This document shows positions 9,952-21,568 of a DNA stretch of 64,000 bases, piece after piece. Under the pieces are notes generated by a model. That model saw only the letters and a program-made list of their open reading frames with translations. It was not told the DNA's origin and ran no database searches. How positions within the stretch are numbered: the first letter of the stretch is position 1; every line of letters starts with the position of its first letter. The DNA comes from Ooceraea biroi. Its lineage: Eukaryota; Arthropoda; Insecta; Hymenoptera; Formicidae. The position numbers and the translations under genes were made by a program. The DNA lies in NCBI RefSeq assembly GCF_003672135.1, contig NC_039517.1:12734601-12798600 (forward strand), read 5' to 3'.

Positions 9952-12900
9952 TTAATTATCTGCGAACTGTAAATATGCATTCACCAATGTTGCTACAGAG
10001 GGTATATGTTCATCCCATTGAGTTTTAAATTGATAAATAGCTAGCTGAAGAAAAAGCCATGGCTGACTACTCTGAAAGGGATAGAATGCATGCAAAGCAT
10101 GATATGCTTTAAAGCACACATCTATTGCACGTAAAGGACTCTCTACCTTATACGGAAAGTTATCGATATAAACGTAGGATTCTGTAATATTTGCTGTATT
10201 TTCACCAATGATGACAGGAAACGGTTGAAGTTGCTTCTTAGCAGCAAATAGTTTCCTCCTCATGCGTTTCACTTCCACCTCTAAGTCTCGTAAAGCCTAA
10301 AAAAATAGATTAAATTTGGCAAAAACATTTGTATAGAAATATTTTTCACATCACCTTCTCTTACAATATTGTTATGTCTTAAGGAGACGCTGCAATGACT
10401 GCTGAACTCTGACGTGAAAGCGCCTCTATCCAATTGGGAAAAATTATAATATTGATTATTGTTTCATTTTCATCTGCTATTGAATAATGCTCTAATTTAT
10501 TTCCGTACGTACTTTTATTGTGTAAAAACGTTTTTAATTCTGTATAATACCAATACGACACAAACATTACAGTGAAAAGTCACACACACTATATATATAG
10601 TGTGTGTGACTTCATTAATATATATATATGTTGTTTCGATAGTTTTAAGGTTCAAATCCCCAAAGACAGAAATATCTATGTATATATGTATGTACCTTGA
10701 TATGCAGCAGGAAACCAACATTTAAATCTGCTGCCGTAGGACTCCACTTTCCAACATTTTTTGAAGAGAAAAGTGTTGGAATTGCTAGCAACACTTTCAC
10801 AGTTTTCTCTGAAAGTAAATAGGACTTGGAAAAAGAGTTCCTACTAAAAAAGGCAGCAAAACTAAAATTTTGGAATGTATTACCTTCAGGAGTTGATGAT
10901 TTTATGTTAGTCTTTAAAAGGTTTTTTATTCTTTGAGAAATATTCTCCCAATTGGACAAAAGTTGCATTGAATGATTAGGATACAGGTAGCTGAAATCTT
11001 GTTCTAACTAGAATAAAACAAACACACAATATTATTATTCTCAAATATTAAGAAGATATAATAATAAAATTTTAATCCTAGTAATTTACCAAAATATAAC
11101 CCCATGATTGTCGTAAAACACGAAATTCATCGAAGTAATCAGTGATTGTACCAACAAACTGTTTGTCTTTTTTCCGTCTGTATTCTGTACTTCTAAGTTT
11201 CAAAAGTCTTATAGAGGCAGTCTCTTTCCATTTTATAGTGGCCTCATTCTGTGGCTCCAGGCATTGTCGTAACCATTGAAAGCTGTCTAACTGTGTTTCT
11301 GAAGTGCCTATTCCTGTGTCATAACATCATAATATGTAATATATTATAAAAAACTGTCATTCATAATATATATCATCATATATAATGTCCTGTGGTCATA
11401 GTCATTGTCAGTTGAAAGTTAAAGTTAGAGAGTTAAAGAATTGAAGTTAAAATTCAAAATATTATTTCTTGTTACCATGAAAATCATGAAAGTCATTTAC
11501 GTCCTGCTCTTCTTCCAAATTGGCACTTCGAAGCTCTGCTCTTCTAAGTTTTTCAATTAATTTCATGTACTGATCATATAACTTTCCTTTAGGTTGTACT
11601 GCACGATCAGTTCCAGAAGTTTTTTTTCTTCTTGGAATGTACCAAGTATCCTATTTCAAATAAAATAGAATGTAGCATGTATAAAGAGAGTATAGAAATT
11701 TCTACTATTATAAAGAGTTAAAAATAATAAAGAAATACATAAAACTAACCACAATTTCAGTAGGAAAAAGTTCTATTATTTGTTGACTAAGTCGCTTGAA
11801 ATCATCCGAAGTAATTCTGTAAGAAATACATACATACATACATATATATATATATATACAGGGTGGGGCAGTTAAGGTGTTACAGACTTATATCTCGGAA
11901 ACGAAGCATTTTAGAGAAAAATGTTTCAGACAAAAGTTGCAGGGTTGGAAGGGGGCCACTCAGTGGAGGTAACAGAGTGGTCATTCGTGGTCATTTTCAA
12001 GGTCATTTAAAGGTCAAGTCCAATTTTTTAAACAGAAATCCATACTTTTTATTGCAGATTCTGATTCTCCGTCGAAAAGTAAGTAACTTTTGTTGGAAAC
12101 ATTTTTTTTTTAAATGCCCTCCTCATCCCGAAAACACAGGTTCAACCTTTGGTGGACCAATGATAATAACTCGCTTTATAACGGACACTGAAGTTTTTTT
12201 TTTAGTATTTTACTGTTTACCGTCAGTTTACCTCCACGTGGTGCACACTGGGTAACGCTAATGCTGACGGTAAACAGTAAAATACTAAAAAAAAAACTTC
12301 AGTGTCCGTTATAAAGCGAGTTATTATCATTGGTCCACCAAAGGTTGAACCTGTGTTTTCGGGATGAGGAGGGCATTTAAAAAAAAATTGTTTCCAACAA
12401 AAGTTACTTACTTTTCGACGGAGAATCAGAATCTGCAATAAAAAGTATGGATTTCTGTTTAAAAAATTGGACTTGACCTTTAAATGACCTTGAAAATGAC
12501 CACGAATGACCACTCTGTTACCTCCACTGAGTGGCCCCCTTCCAACCCTGCAACTTTTGTCTGAAACATTTTTCTCTAAAATGCTTCGTTTCCGAGATAT
12601 AAGTCTGTAACACCTTAACTGCCCCACCCTGTATATATATATATATATATATATATAAGTTGTATTCATAATATTAATAATATCAATTATGTTTATATTC
12701 GTAGTAATTACAGTAACTGTGAAATAATTCGAACAACACATTATTGCACCACACTCACCGTTTGTTCGGATCACCAGCTAACTATGCTGCTATAATGTAT
12801 TTTGCTAAATTTGATCTCAAAGCATTGTCAAAGCCTCCATTATTGTACAAACCAAAATAGCTCTTGCCATCACTTTTTCGTTCCAGATGAAGTCTTACAT

Positions 12901-13452
12901 CCTACAGCAATATTTAACTTTAAATTGTTTATTACTTAATAAAATATTGGCAATGCTGAATAAGAACTTACATTTGAAATGCACGTATGTTTTTGGTTCT
13001 TATTGAAAGAATTTTTCCTGCAACGTTTGACTTGCTGTGACTGTGATTCCTCAATCTGTATTGACACATCAGTAGGGAATTCCTCATTAACTGCGTTTTG
13101 TTCTTCAGGTACATTTGTAACTAGTATATCTTCAACTTTAAGACTACCATCAGAGGCAACAATTGCACTTATTGTCTCAATAATATTATTTTGTTCCGGA
13201 ACGTTTTCAACCTGACATAGAAAATAAGAGTGAAAAAGTGTGAAAGATTAAATGGCTAATTCGAAAGTAACAGAGATATATATTTTTACCTCCGTTGATG
13301 AAGACACTAAATTTTTCCATAAATTCCAAAATTTAACTTGTGGTTCAAATCGAGGAATCAAAAAACGTATGTGCTCTTCCTTCAGCTTTAAAAAGCTATT
13401 TTTATCTATTTCATGTTCTAACAGAAAATTTACAACATGAGAAATACTTTAA
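9952..13452 (-). pseudogene. Eight-exon transposon accessory gene (SAM-like), one nonsense codon
   Basis: Exons on the minus strand that join in one phase through GT/AG sites: about 13452-13290, 13211-12972, 12901-12759, 11816-11750, 11650-11476, 11313-11090, 11007-10696 and 10296-9952 (stop). The first exon resembles the end of a SAM (sterile alpha motif) domain (HVVNFLLEHEID... RFLIPRFEPQ). The second is acidic. Later exons hold ITSDDFKRLSQQ, a basic PRRKK stretch, and a C-terminal block AIDVCFKAYHALHAFYPF seen in insect transposon proteins. Exon 3 has an in-frame TAG at 12784-12782, so this copy is dead. A palindromic MITE sits in the intron between exons 3 and 4. The true 5' start was not identified. 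Its role in transposition is unknown. Confidence 0.6.
11857..12632. mobile_element. Palindromic MITE (ACAGGGTGGGGCAGTT family)
   Basis: The two halves (11857-12240 and 12240-12632) are almost perfect reverse complements of each other, meeting at about 12238. The ends are ACAGGGTGGGGCAGTTAAGG and its inverse, set in a TATATA target. Open frames in each arm are mirror images of the same repeat, not genes. Confidence 0.9.
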
Positions 13453-13557
13453 CAATAACAAACAATAACATGAAAATGTAAAGCATTGTGTTTCCAAATT
13501 ATTTAAAATGTATAGTAATAATTTCATACATAGAGCGAAGGCAGAGAAACGTTTTTC

Positions 13558-13790
13558 TTAAGCCTGCGGCACACGTTTTTTCGTACTAGTACTTTTTCGT
13601 ATATCGCATGCCAGACATTTTACTAGCCGTCTTAAGACGCACAGCACATAACGCATAAATTATAAATCAATCAGTCTGCTTTATTTATGAAGTATGTGTT
13701 CTTGCCTTACGACTATACTACCAAAATGTTTCGCATGTGATCTAGTATGAAACATCGTGTGCCGCAAGCTTTACTTTACGGTTACGACAG
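13558..13790. repeat. MITE-like inverted repeat
   Basis: CTTAAGCCTGCGGCACACG near 13558 and its inverse CGTGTGCCGCAAGCTTTA near 13769 face each other over ~230 bp; AGACG/CGTCT and ACGTTT blocks are also mirrored outside. Non-coding. Confidence 0.6.
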
Positions 13791-13832
13791 ACATAAGCGT
13801 TTACGTCTCGTTTCTCTATCTTTGCCCATACA

Positions 13833-13931
13833 CCCAGTGAGAAATGACTCGTCGATCGACGTCGAAACGATGTCGAATCGACGTTAATTTGACGGTTTCG
13901 ACGTCAATCGACGAATTATTTCTCACTAGGG
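13833..13931. repeat. ~100-bp palindromic MITE
   Basis: The ends CCCAGTGAGAAATGACTCG and the inverse of CCCTAGTGAGAAATAATTCG surround a core of repeated TCGACGT words. A partial second copy lies at 14758-14822. Confidence 0.7.
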
Positions 13932-14757
13932 CAGACAAAGAAATACAAACAATCTATATAATACAAAATATAAAAAAACATTCTATTGAAAAACCTACGT
14001 AGATAATAAACTTACCTTTAAATATTGATTCGTAAGATGAAAATTCTCACTTCCTCAATATATTAACTGTCCACTCGTCTGCCATACTGTACAAGAGATA
14101 GGCACTTATTTCACCGGTCGCGCACTCACTCTCTTTCTCCTTCACAGTTAGTATTCACTCGGTTACTACGTGCGTGTGATTGCATACCACCGATCTTTAG
14201 AAACATATGAAATGAGCACGATGAAGACGAGCATCGCGCGGAAGCATGGATGGGGATGGTCTCGCGACGCACGTTATTTATTGCGCACACCGACATTACC
14301 AACATGGCAGCGTAACAAATTTGTGTTGGCTAGCCCAGCCAACTGTCTTATCAACCTAGTTGGTAAAGCTATCGTAGATAAGAAAATGCCTAATGCAACC
14401 AACTATTTACTACCCTTGAAAGTTGGCTGCGTTGGCCTATTTAAAATCATAGATTGACATTGCGATTTGCTGTTTCAAAAAATAAATGGTTGCGACAGAA
14501 AACTGTTATGCAGCCAATAAAAATTGACTATTGTAGCAATTCTTTTTTTTGAGTGTAGTTATGTATATAATCTTTTACTGTCTGAAGTCCCAATAAGACA
14601 TGATAATGCTTGGCGCGCGGCGAAACGCGACGCGGTAGCCAGTTAATTTATCGCTTTTCCGTATAAACGAAAGAATAATTGGCTACCGCGTCGTATCTCG
14701 AGTGTGGCAAGCGGGATGTGTGCACGAGGCATTACTCGCGAGTACGAAGAGAGGCGA

Positions 14758-14822
14758 CCCAGTGAGAAATGACTCGTCGATTGATGTAGAAAACGATGTC
14801 GAATCGACGTTGATTTGACTGT
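14758..14822. repeat. Truncated copy of the 13833 MITE
   Basis: It begins CCCAGTGAGAAATGACTCGT and follows the 13833 copy to about 14820, where it breaks off. Confidence 0.7.
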
Positions 14823-15950
14823 TCGAACTGACGCCCATGACGCCTGCGTCCGATTGTCATTTTCGAAGTTGCGAATCGTAATCATGTATGTGCGTGTTCA
14901 TTATAGTCTCATCAAGGTCGTAGTCTCGATCTGTGTGCGAACGCGTCAAGACGTGTTTCGTCCGGTATAGAATTTTGTGAAAATTGATGATGCAATCATC
15001 CGTGTGATAGTGGATTAATAAGTCTTTGGTTAATATACGAGTAAAAAGAAGAGGAATAAACGCATATATTTAGAATAATGGTCGTATAGCTCTCTGATTA
15101 AGGGAATAAATATTATCTGGATTGGTCATAGGATCGTCGTCATCATCGGACGTGGATACTCCTGTAAGTATTACATTTTTTCTTATTTCTCATATATTCA
15201 CACGTTTGTAAAAATACATGAGCCGTATCATTACCGGCTCATGACCGGTTAGGTTAGGCTTGTAATATATGCAAACATTTTTTACAGAGAGTCTGTTCCA
15301 ATTTGCGCATCAGAATATTATTTGTCCTTGATGTTCATCGAACGTTAAACAAGAATAAACAGTGTTCTATACGTTTGATGCACAAATTTGGAACGCACCA
15401 AGAGGTTATGATGCAGTGTATTTCTATAAATATATAGTATATTATATGCATTTATCCGTTTTTGTGTTCTAATTCTGTTTTTTTTGTATTCCAAGATTTA
15501 ATTTTGCTGCATAGTCGCGTCGTCGCTGATAACCCAAGTGGGAACAGGAACCTACGCATCGTGCTGCGTTATAGATCAGCGAATATATAATCGAAATCGT
15601 TAACGTGTTCGGACGTGGTTACTCATGGATTCTCCCGTAAGTATTACTTATCACGAGATACTACCGTGTATCTTCTCTTGATTATCTAATGATATTTTTT
15701 GGCAGTATAAATTCTTTACAAATACTTAAGAATGTTAGTATCCTATATGATAATAATCAAATTAAAATTGAGGATAGGCAATAGAGCCAATCGCGGGATG
15801 TAGGTTGCGAAGAAATATAATTTTTAATTTATAATTAAACTAAATTTGAGAAGATTGATCCATGCTTCGGATTTAAATTCTTCTCAATCTCCGAATGGAG
15901 ATTTTTAACCAGGAATAAGGAAATAAGCGAGAAAAATAACAGGTATGGGT
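14823..15950 (+). other. Spacer with two similar exon-like leaders
   Basis: Two stretches end in near-identical donor contexts: GGACGTGGATACTCCT|GTAAGTATTAC at about 15164 and CTCATGGATTCTCCC|GTAAGTATTAC at about 15637. Both follow GTCGTC/CGTCGTCGC-rich leaders. They could be alternative first exons, possibly of the transposon gene starting at 17830, but no coding continuation can be proved. The rest shows nothing recognisable. Confidence 0.3.
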
Positions 15951-16024
15951 GACTAGGCCAGGAATCGAACCTGGATCTTTCGTTTGCCGGACGAGTGTTC
16001 TACCTAAGAGCTTGCGCGCATTAA
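15948..16024 (-). other. tRNA-like sequence
   Basis: On the minus strand: a D-arm-like AGCTCTTAGGTAGAAC, an anticodon arm with loop CCGGCAA, and a perfect T arm (CCAGG-TTCGATT-CCTGG). The acceptor strands do not pair and U33 is replaced by C, so a SINE head or pseudogene is more likely than a functional tRNA. Confidence 0.5.
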
Positions 16025-16129
16025 AAAATTCTCTAATCTTACCTGGAATTTTGATAAAAATTCCTGGAAAATTCTGGAATTTTTAGGAAATGGGTTTACA
16101 AAATTTGAGACACCCTAATAAAACTTTAA

Positions 16130-17759
16130 GGCCGATATTCATAGTCGGATCTTATATTTAAGACCGTCTTAAGTTTATCTGCAGATGTTGTATAGATCAT
16201 TTCATTGGCTACAGAGTATCTGAAGATACACTTAAGACGGTCTTAAATACACTCATTCCCAAAAAAAGCGGTACACTAAAATTTAAGGAAAAATTTACCA
16301 ACCTTCAAATGATCATAACTTGGTAAATAATGAAGATATAAATATGTTCAAAAATGCAAAATGAAGCTTCAAGTATCCACTTTAAGAATATTTGAATGGC
16401 AATTATGGTCGGTCATTTGATTCAAAATGGCGGATGACAAAATGAGAGGATGCAAAAGTGATAACCGAAAGTCCGAGTTTGTGACGGTGCATGGCGTGAA
16501 TTAGATATCGCAGCCTAATGGGACCAAATGCAAATGAAAATATAGAGTGTTATCTTTAAAATGCTTTTTACCGAGCTCGATGCGATCATTTTTCGCTGAG
16601 TTGTGCAACTTTAAAAAAGAAAACACTCTGTTAAGTAAATTTGGAGTATCTCAACAAAAAATGATCGCATCGAGCTTTGTAAAAAAGCGTTTTAAAGATA
16701 AAACTCTATACTTTTATATGCATTTAGTCCCATTGGGCTGCAATACCGCGCGCGCGCGCACACACACACACCCCACAAGGAGGGTTTGGAGTCTTAAATT
16801 ACTGTGGAACTGACGAACCACGGGGTCCTCATCCTTGTGACACACACACACACACACACACACACACCACACACACACACACACACCTCTACATACACCT
16901 ACACCCACACACGCACACACCACATAAGAAGGATTTGGAGTATAAAGAATAATGAACGCAGCAGTTGGAATTATAAAAGAACTAAACGAACCGCAGGGTT
17001 TTCTAATTCCTTAGGCCTTGCTGAATCGACGATATTGCAAATTCGAAATTGAATATCTCGGTACCTAACTATCCTAGCACAAAATTTCAAAAACGGTTTT
17101 AAAGCTTTGAAACCCTACTTTTCGCAATTTAAATCGAAATTGTGCACGACGAGTTTTTTAAAATGGCGGAAAGGGAGAGCATGCGAAATTGATAAATGAA
17201 GATTCGAGTTTGCGATGGCACATGGTGTAAAGTAGGTATTGCAGCCCAATGGGACTAAATGCATATAAAAGTATAGAGTTTTATCTTTAAAACGCTTTTT
17301 TACAAAGCTCGATGCGATCATTTTTTGTTGAGATACTCCAAATTTACTTAACAGAGTGTTTTCTTTTTTAAAGTTGCACAACTCAGCGAAAAATGATCGC
17401 ATCGAGCTCGGTAAAAAGCATTTTAAAGATAACACTCTATATTTTCATTTGCATTTGGTCCCATTAGGCTGCGATATCTAATTCACACCATGCACCGTCA
17501 CAAACTCGGACTTTCGGTTATCACTTTTGCATCCTCTCATTTTGTCATCCGCCATTTTGAATCAAATGGCCGACCATAATTGCCATTCAAATATTCTTAA
17601 AGTGGATACTTGAAGCTTCATTTTGCATTTTTGAACATATTTATATCTTCATTATTTACCAAGTTATGATCATTTGAAGGTTGGTAAATTTTTCCCTAAA
17701 TTTTAGTGTACCGCTTTTTTTGGGAGTGAGTGTATAAGATCCGACTATGAATACTGGCC
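16130..17759. mobile_element. ~145-bp MITE (GGCCGGTATTCATAGTC ends) split by an insertion
   Basis: The left part 16130-16249 and right part 17733-17759 together form a MITE with ends GGCCGATATTCATAGTCGG and CCGACTATGAATACTGGCC. A second copy, also split by an insertion at another place, is at 54502-55394; each copy shows the other's empty site. Confidence 0.85.
16250..17732. mobile_element. Palindromic element with CACTC ends and TA duplication
   Basis: The ends CACTCATTCCCAAAAAAAG and CACTCACTCCCAAAAAAAG (inverted) are flanked by TA at 16248-16249 and 17733-17734; the empty site is TAAATATAAGATCC in the 54502 MITE copy. The arms 16250-16740 and 17240-17732 are near-perfect inverted repeats. 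A smaller inverted pair (GAGCTCGATGCGATCATTTTT) is nested in each arm. The loop holds CA microsatellites (16750-16920). No gene. Confidence 0.85.
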
Positions 17760-17829
17760 TGAATCAGATATTCAGCATTGAATTCATTCTATTTGTTGTT
17801 TTATTTATCTCTGTTTATTATAAGTAACC

Positions 17830-19947
17830 ATGCCTCCAAAGAAGATCCTTAAAACGAGCTGCATAAAGCATCAGGCAGCATCTGCTGCTCGAAATGAACT
17901 CCAAGAAATCCTCAATGCTTCGCAAGAGGAAACTATCAATAATGAAATCCATATTGTAAATCCTCAAGCACATGTTCAGCTTGGAACTGAGCTGCCTGGG
18001 GATGTACCTACCGATCTGCCCGCTCCCTTAACTCTTATTCACGTCCATCCTGAGTCCTTCCTGTTCGAGGATTTGCGGCCTGATTTGCCACATGCTCCTA
18101 TTCAGCATGCTGATATTGAGCAAAATTTAGTTGAAGATATTCTCAGAAGATTTGTTTTCAATGGCATGCATCATAATAATGATGAATTTTTATGTGATGA
18201 TATTGAACATCATGAACAAGATAATGGCGATGAAGATTTATTAACGAGATCTCTGCAAGTGTGGAGTAATAGATACAGTATTACCAGTGTGGCTGTTGAT
18301 GCATTGCTTAACATTTTAAGACCTTTTCATCCAGAACTGCCTAAAGATTCGAGAACTCATAAGAAACCTCCAAGAAAAACTATACTGAGTATGCTTTCTA
18401 ATGGGGAATATTCCCATGTAGGCCTAAGATGTGGTATCATGTCACAACTGAAGCATGGCATCAAAAATTGTAACACAATTATGCTAGATGTTTTTGTAAA
18501 AGTTTTTAGAAATGTTTCCGAAGAGTGTTGGCCTATTCTGGCAAGATGCAAAGATTTTGTAGATTCTACGCCATTTGTTATTGGAATATTTTAAGGATTG
18601 GGAAAACCTAAACCAATTCAAGATTATTTAAATAACTTTATCCAAGAAATTAAAGAACTTAGATGTGAAGGTGTCGTATTTGAAAACAAACATTTTAATG
18701 TCGATATTAGGTATTACTTGGGCGATGCACCTGCTCGTGCCTATTTGAAGTTTATAAAAGGTTATACCTCATATGATGGATGTGAAAGATGCGATCAAGA
18801 AGGAGGTTATGATGGCTTCGTTTATTATTCTACCAAAATTGGGATAGAAAGAACTGATGAGTCATTTGATAGTCGAAGAGACCCAGAACATCGTATAGGA
18901 AATTCTCCCCTTATTGAACTGCAAGCAAAATTTATTTCACAATTTCCCATGGATAGTTTTCATTTGATAGAAATAGGAGTTATGAAGAGATTTTTGGAAT
19001 TTGTAATAGCTAGAGGTCCAGTTACAGCTCGCATGAGCAGACAAGAAATTCAGACTTTGTCAGGTTTACTTAATCTTGCAGATTATATCCCAGTTGAGTT
19101 TTCAAGAAAGCCTAGCTTGAGACGCTTTTCTGAGTGGAAAGGAACAGAATTCAGACTGATGATGTTATATCTAGGGGTTGTAGTACTTAAGTTTGTGTTA
19201 AGAGATAAAGTCTACAAACTATTTTTGCTTTTTCATACTACAATGTATATTTTGTACAATGATACCCTAATTGATATTCATATAGCTGATGCAAGTAATT
19301 TCATTGACATGTTTGTAAAGTACAGTGCCAAAGTTTTTGGAAAAGGTTTTGTTGTATACAACGTTCATATGTTATTGCACTTGATTTCTGATGTGATGAG
19401 GTTTGGAAACGTTATGAACTTTAGTGCTTATCCGTTTGAAGACATGTTAGGTGGATTGAAAAGGCTTATTAAAACATCTTCCAAGCCTCTCCAGCAAATT
19501 TGTCGTAGGCTATGTGAAAGAGAATTAGTTAATATAAATTCTCTTAAAAATCAAGCAAGAGGTCTTATAAACAAGCATGTAAATGGCCCAATAGCCAATA
19601 TAGTTCCAGTCATATCGCAGTACAAAAGATATGAACACGCATCTTATACTCTGACCATAAGTCAACCAAATAATTGTGTTTTCCTTAAGGATGGAATGTT
19701 TGGGCTAGTTCAAAACATTATAAATACTTGAGATGTTAACGGCTTGAAAATTGTCGTTAAAATTTTTGAAGGTACTAAAGATCTGTATGATTACCCATTG
19801 CCATTCAGTGATTTAGGGATTTGTGTTGCGTATAATCTGAATGAGAATTTTATTGTTTATGATTTCTCTGACATTCTTTATAAATGCATTTGTTTTCCTT
19901 TTGGGGACCTGGAATATGCAAGTTTTCCTCTGCTCCATCTCTTGTAA
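17830..19947 (+). pseudogene. Large transposase with two in-frame stops
   Basis: One continuous frame of about 705 codons is interrupted only by TAA (18592-18594) and TGA (19729-19731); there is no frameshift. The N-terminus is basic (MPPKKILKTS), then acidic. The central part has the layout typical of CACTA/EnSpm-like transposases of insects and aphids: YYLGDAPARAYLKFIKGYT, a CERCDQEG cysteine pair, FPMDSFHLIEIGVMKR, a WKGTEFR block and NVHMLLHL followed by FSAYPFEDML. It is the first gene of the element; the accessory gene follows on the same strand. Nonsense without indels suggests fairly recent death. The family assignment is from remembered motifs. Confidence 0.75.
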
Positions 19948-20151
19948 TTTCTCAACTAAATATCATTTTTTTATCTGTTGAGGTATGTGGATTATTTTAA
20001 AAAGGATTATTTTAAAATCCAGCTTAGCTGCACATGATAATTTAGTTCTAGCTATGATCAATTGTATGACTTTCTTTTCTTTCTCTCTTAAGCCCACTAT
20101 ACACGATCTATAATTTATGACAGAATTTTATTGATATAATTTTATATATAT

Positions 20152-20728
20152 ACAGGGTGGCCCATTTTAATTTATACAGTCGATTTTTTAAAAAACTAAA
20201 AGAGATACGAAAAAATGTTTCAGACAGACATGTCACGATTTCGAGGGTGACATAAGATGATACCATTGGTTTGACCTTGAATAGTCGTTTGAAGGTCACG
20301 CGAAGATCACCTTCAATTTCTTAAATTGAAACCCCAACTTTTTATTGCAGATTCTTATTCTCCATCGAAAAGTAACTTTTGTCTGAAACATTTTTCCGAA
20401 AAATGTCATCTTATGTCCTTAAAATGATCTTCAAGATGAGTTTTGAGGACATTTTAAGGACATAAGATGACATTTTTCGGAAAAATGTTTCAGACAAAAG
20501 TTACTTACTTTTCGATGGAGAAGAAGAATCTGCAATAAAAAGTTGGGGTTTCAATTTAAGAAATTGAAGGTGATCTTCGCGTGACCTTCAAACGACTATT
20601 CAAGGTCAAACCAATGGTATCATCTTATGTCCCCCTCGAAATCGTGACATGTTTGTCTGAAACATTTTTTCGTATCTCTTTTAGTGTTTTAAAAAATCGA
20701 CTGTATAAATTAAAATGGGCCACCCTGT
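20152..20728. mobile_element. Palindromic MITE (ACAGGGTGGCCCATTT family)
   Basis: The two halves meet at about 20440 and mirror each other, with ends ACAGGGTGGCCCATTTTAAT and the inverse, in a TATA target. Each arm carries AAGGTCA-type words (GACCTTGAATAG..., GAAGGTCACGCG). Inserted downstream of the transposase frame at 17830-19947. Confidence 0.9.
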
Positions 20729-20822
20729 ATATATATTAAATATTAAATATTGAATATGTATTAAATATTAAATATTGAATATATATTAAATATTAAATAT
20801 ATTAAATATTGAGTATAATTAT
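20729..20822. repeat. AT-rich minisatellite
   Basis: Tandem units of TATTAAATATTGAATATATA type directly abut the right end of the palindromic MITE. Confidence 0.8.
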
Positions 20823-21214
20823 AAATAAAAAATTTCTACCTATATATAGGCAAGGATATTTCTTATATTCAGTTAATAAAAAAGTAACTTGTTCCCTTGG
20901 CCAAGACATTGTCACATATTTTTTTTTACCTTTTCCTCTTTAGATTATTGATCAGATTTGACAGTAGATATGTCTTTTACCATTCACGGGTTATTTATAC
21001 ACTGCGCATATTTCACGCGTTTTTGTAGCATAATTTATAAAAATTTTGATAATTCATATGTTTTCTGTATTATATAACCTATAGAATTATAAATAGAATT
21101 CTGTCGCAAATGATAGATCGTGTAAAGTAGGCTCTATTATAGTAAATGGTTTACATATAATTATAAAAATAAAAATGGCTCAATGTTACACCTTGATCAA
21201 TGTTTTATGATATA

Positions 21215-21400
21215 CAAGAGAAAAGCCTGTCTACGCCAGGTAGTCCCTGGACCGAAATTAAAGATTTCAAGAATTTTCCCATTACCTGGGGGTGAACCCC
21301 TATCACCATGCCAAATTTGGTGTTTCTAACATGTCGGGAAGTACCCGATCAATTCAACGACAGACAGAATAGAGATTTTATATGTATAGATACGTGTAGT
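21215..21400. repeat. LINE 3'-end-like fragment
   Basis: It contains CATGCCAAATTTGGTGTTTC, then GGGAAGTACCCGATC, and ends ...GAGATTTTATATGTATAGAT, a layout common at 3' ends of RTE-type LINEs in insects. Assignment by general resemblance. Confidence 0.4.
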
Positions 21401-21568
21401 TTCTATTAACATGATATATAATCTATGAATTAATTATATGTTTAATAATTTTCATTATGACTTAACAGATGTTCTGGCGGGATATGTGCAATTATTGTTT
21501 TTCTTGTTTTCTAAGCAGGAAAATTATAATACCATATTTTATTTTAGATAAAGCAGTATAGCATTATA

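Larger units (their letters stand above)
6557..14555 (-). mobile_element. 8-kb two-gene DNA transposon, TA target duplication, CACT ends
   Basis: The left end CACTGAAAGAAAAAG (preceded by TA at 6555-6556) and the right end, whose reverse complement is CACTCAAAAAAAAG (followed by TA at 14556-14557), delimit 7,999 bp. Just inside both ends lie many copies of a TTGGTTG/CCAACCA motif (6571-6800, 14310-14520), i.e. subterminal repeats. Both genes are on the minus strand: an accessory gene (13452-9952) and then a zinc-finger transposase (9869-7399). Both are broken (frameshift, nonsense). CACT ends with TA duplications recall the CACTA/Mirage/Chapaev assemblage; I cannot fix the superfamily without a search. 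A palindromic MITE (11857-12632) is nested inside. Confidence 0.7.

Noticed and set aside
10379..10567. Open frame as an extra exon of the 9952-13452 accessory gene
   Set aside because: Exons 10696-11007 and 9952-10296 already join in phase 0 with good splice sites, so this piece is intronic.
12223..12774. 183-codon minus-strand open frame and its mirror at 11863-12255
   Set aside because: They are the same sequence read in the two arms of a palindromic MITE; no protein family is recognised.
16714..16923. Cysteine/valine-rich open frame
   Set aside because: Translation of a CA/GT microsatellite.
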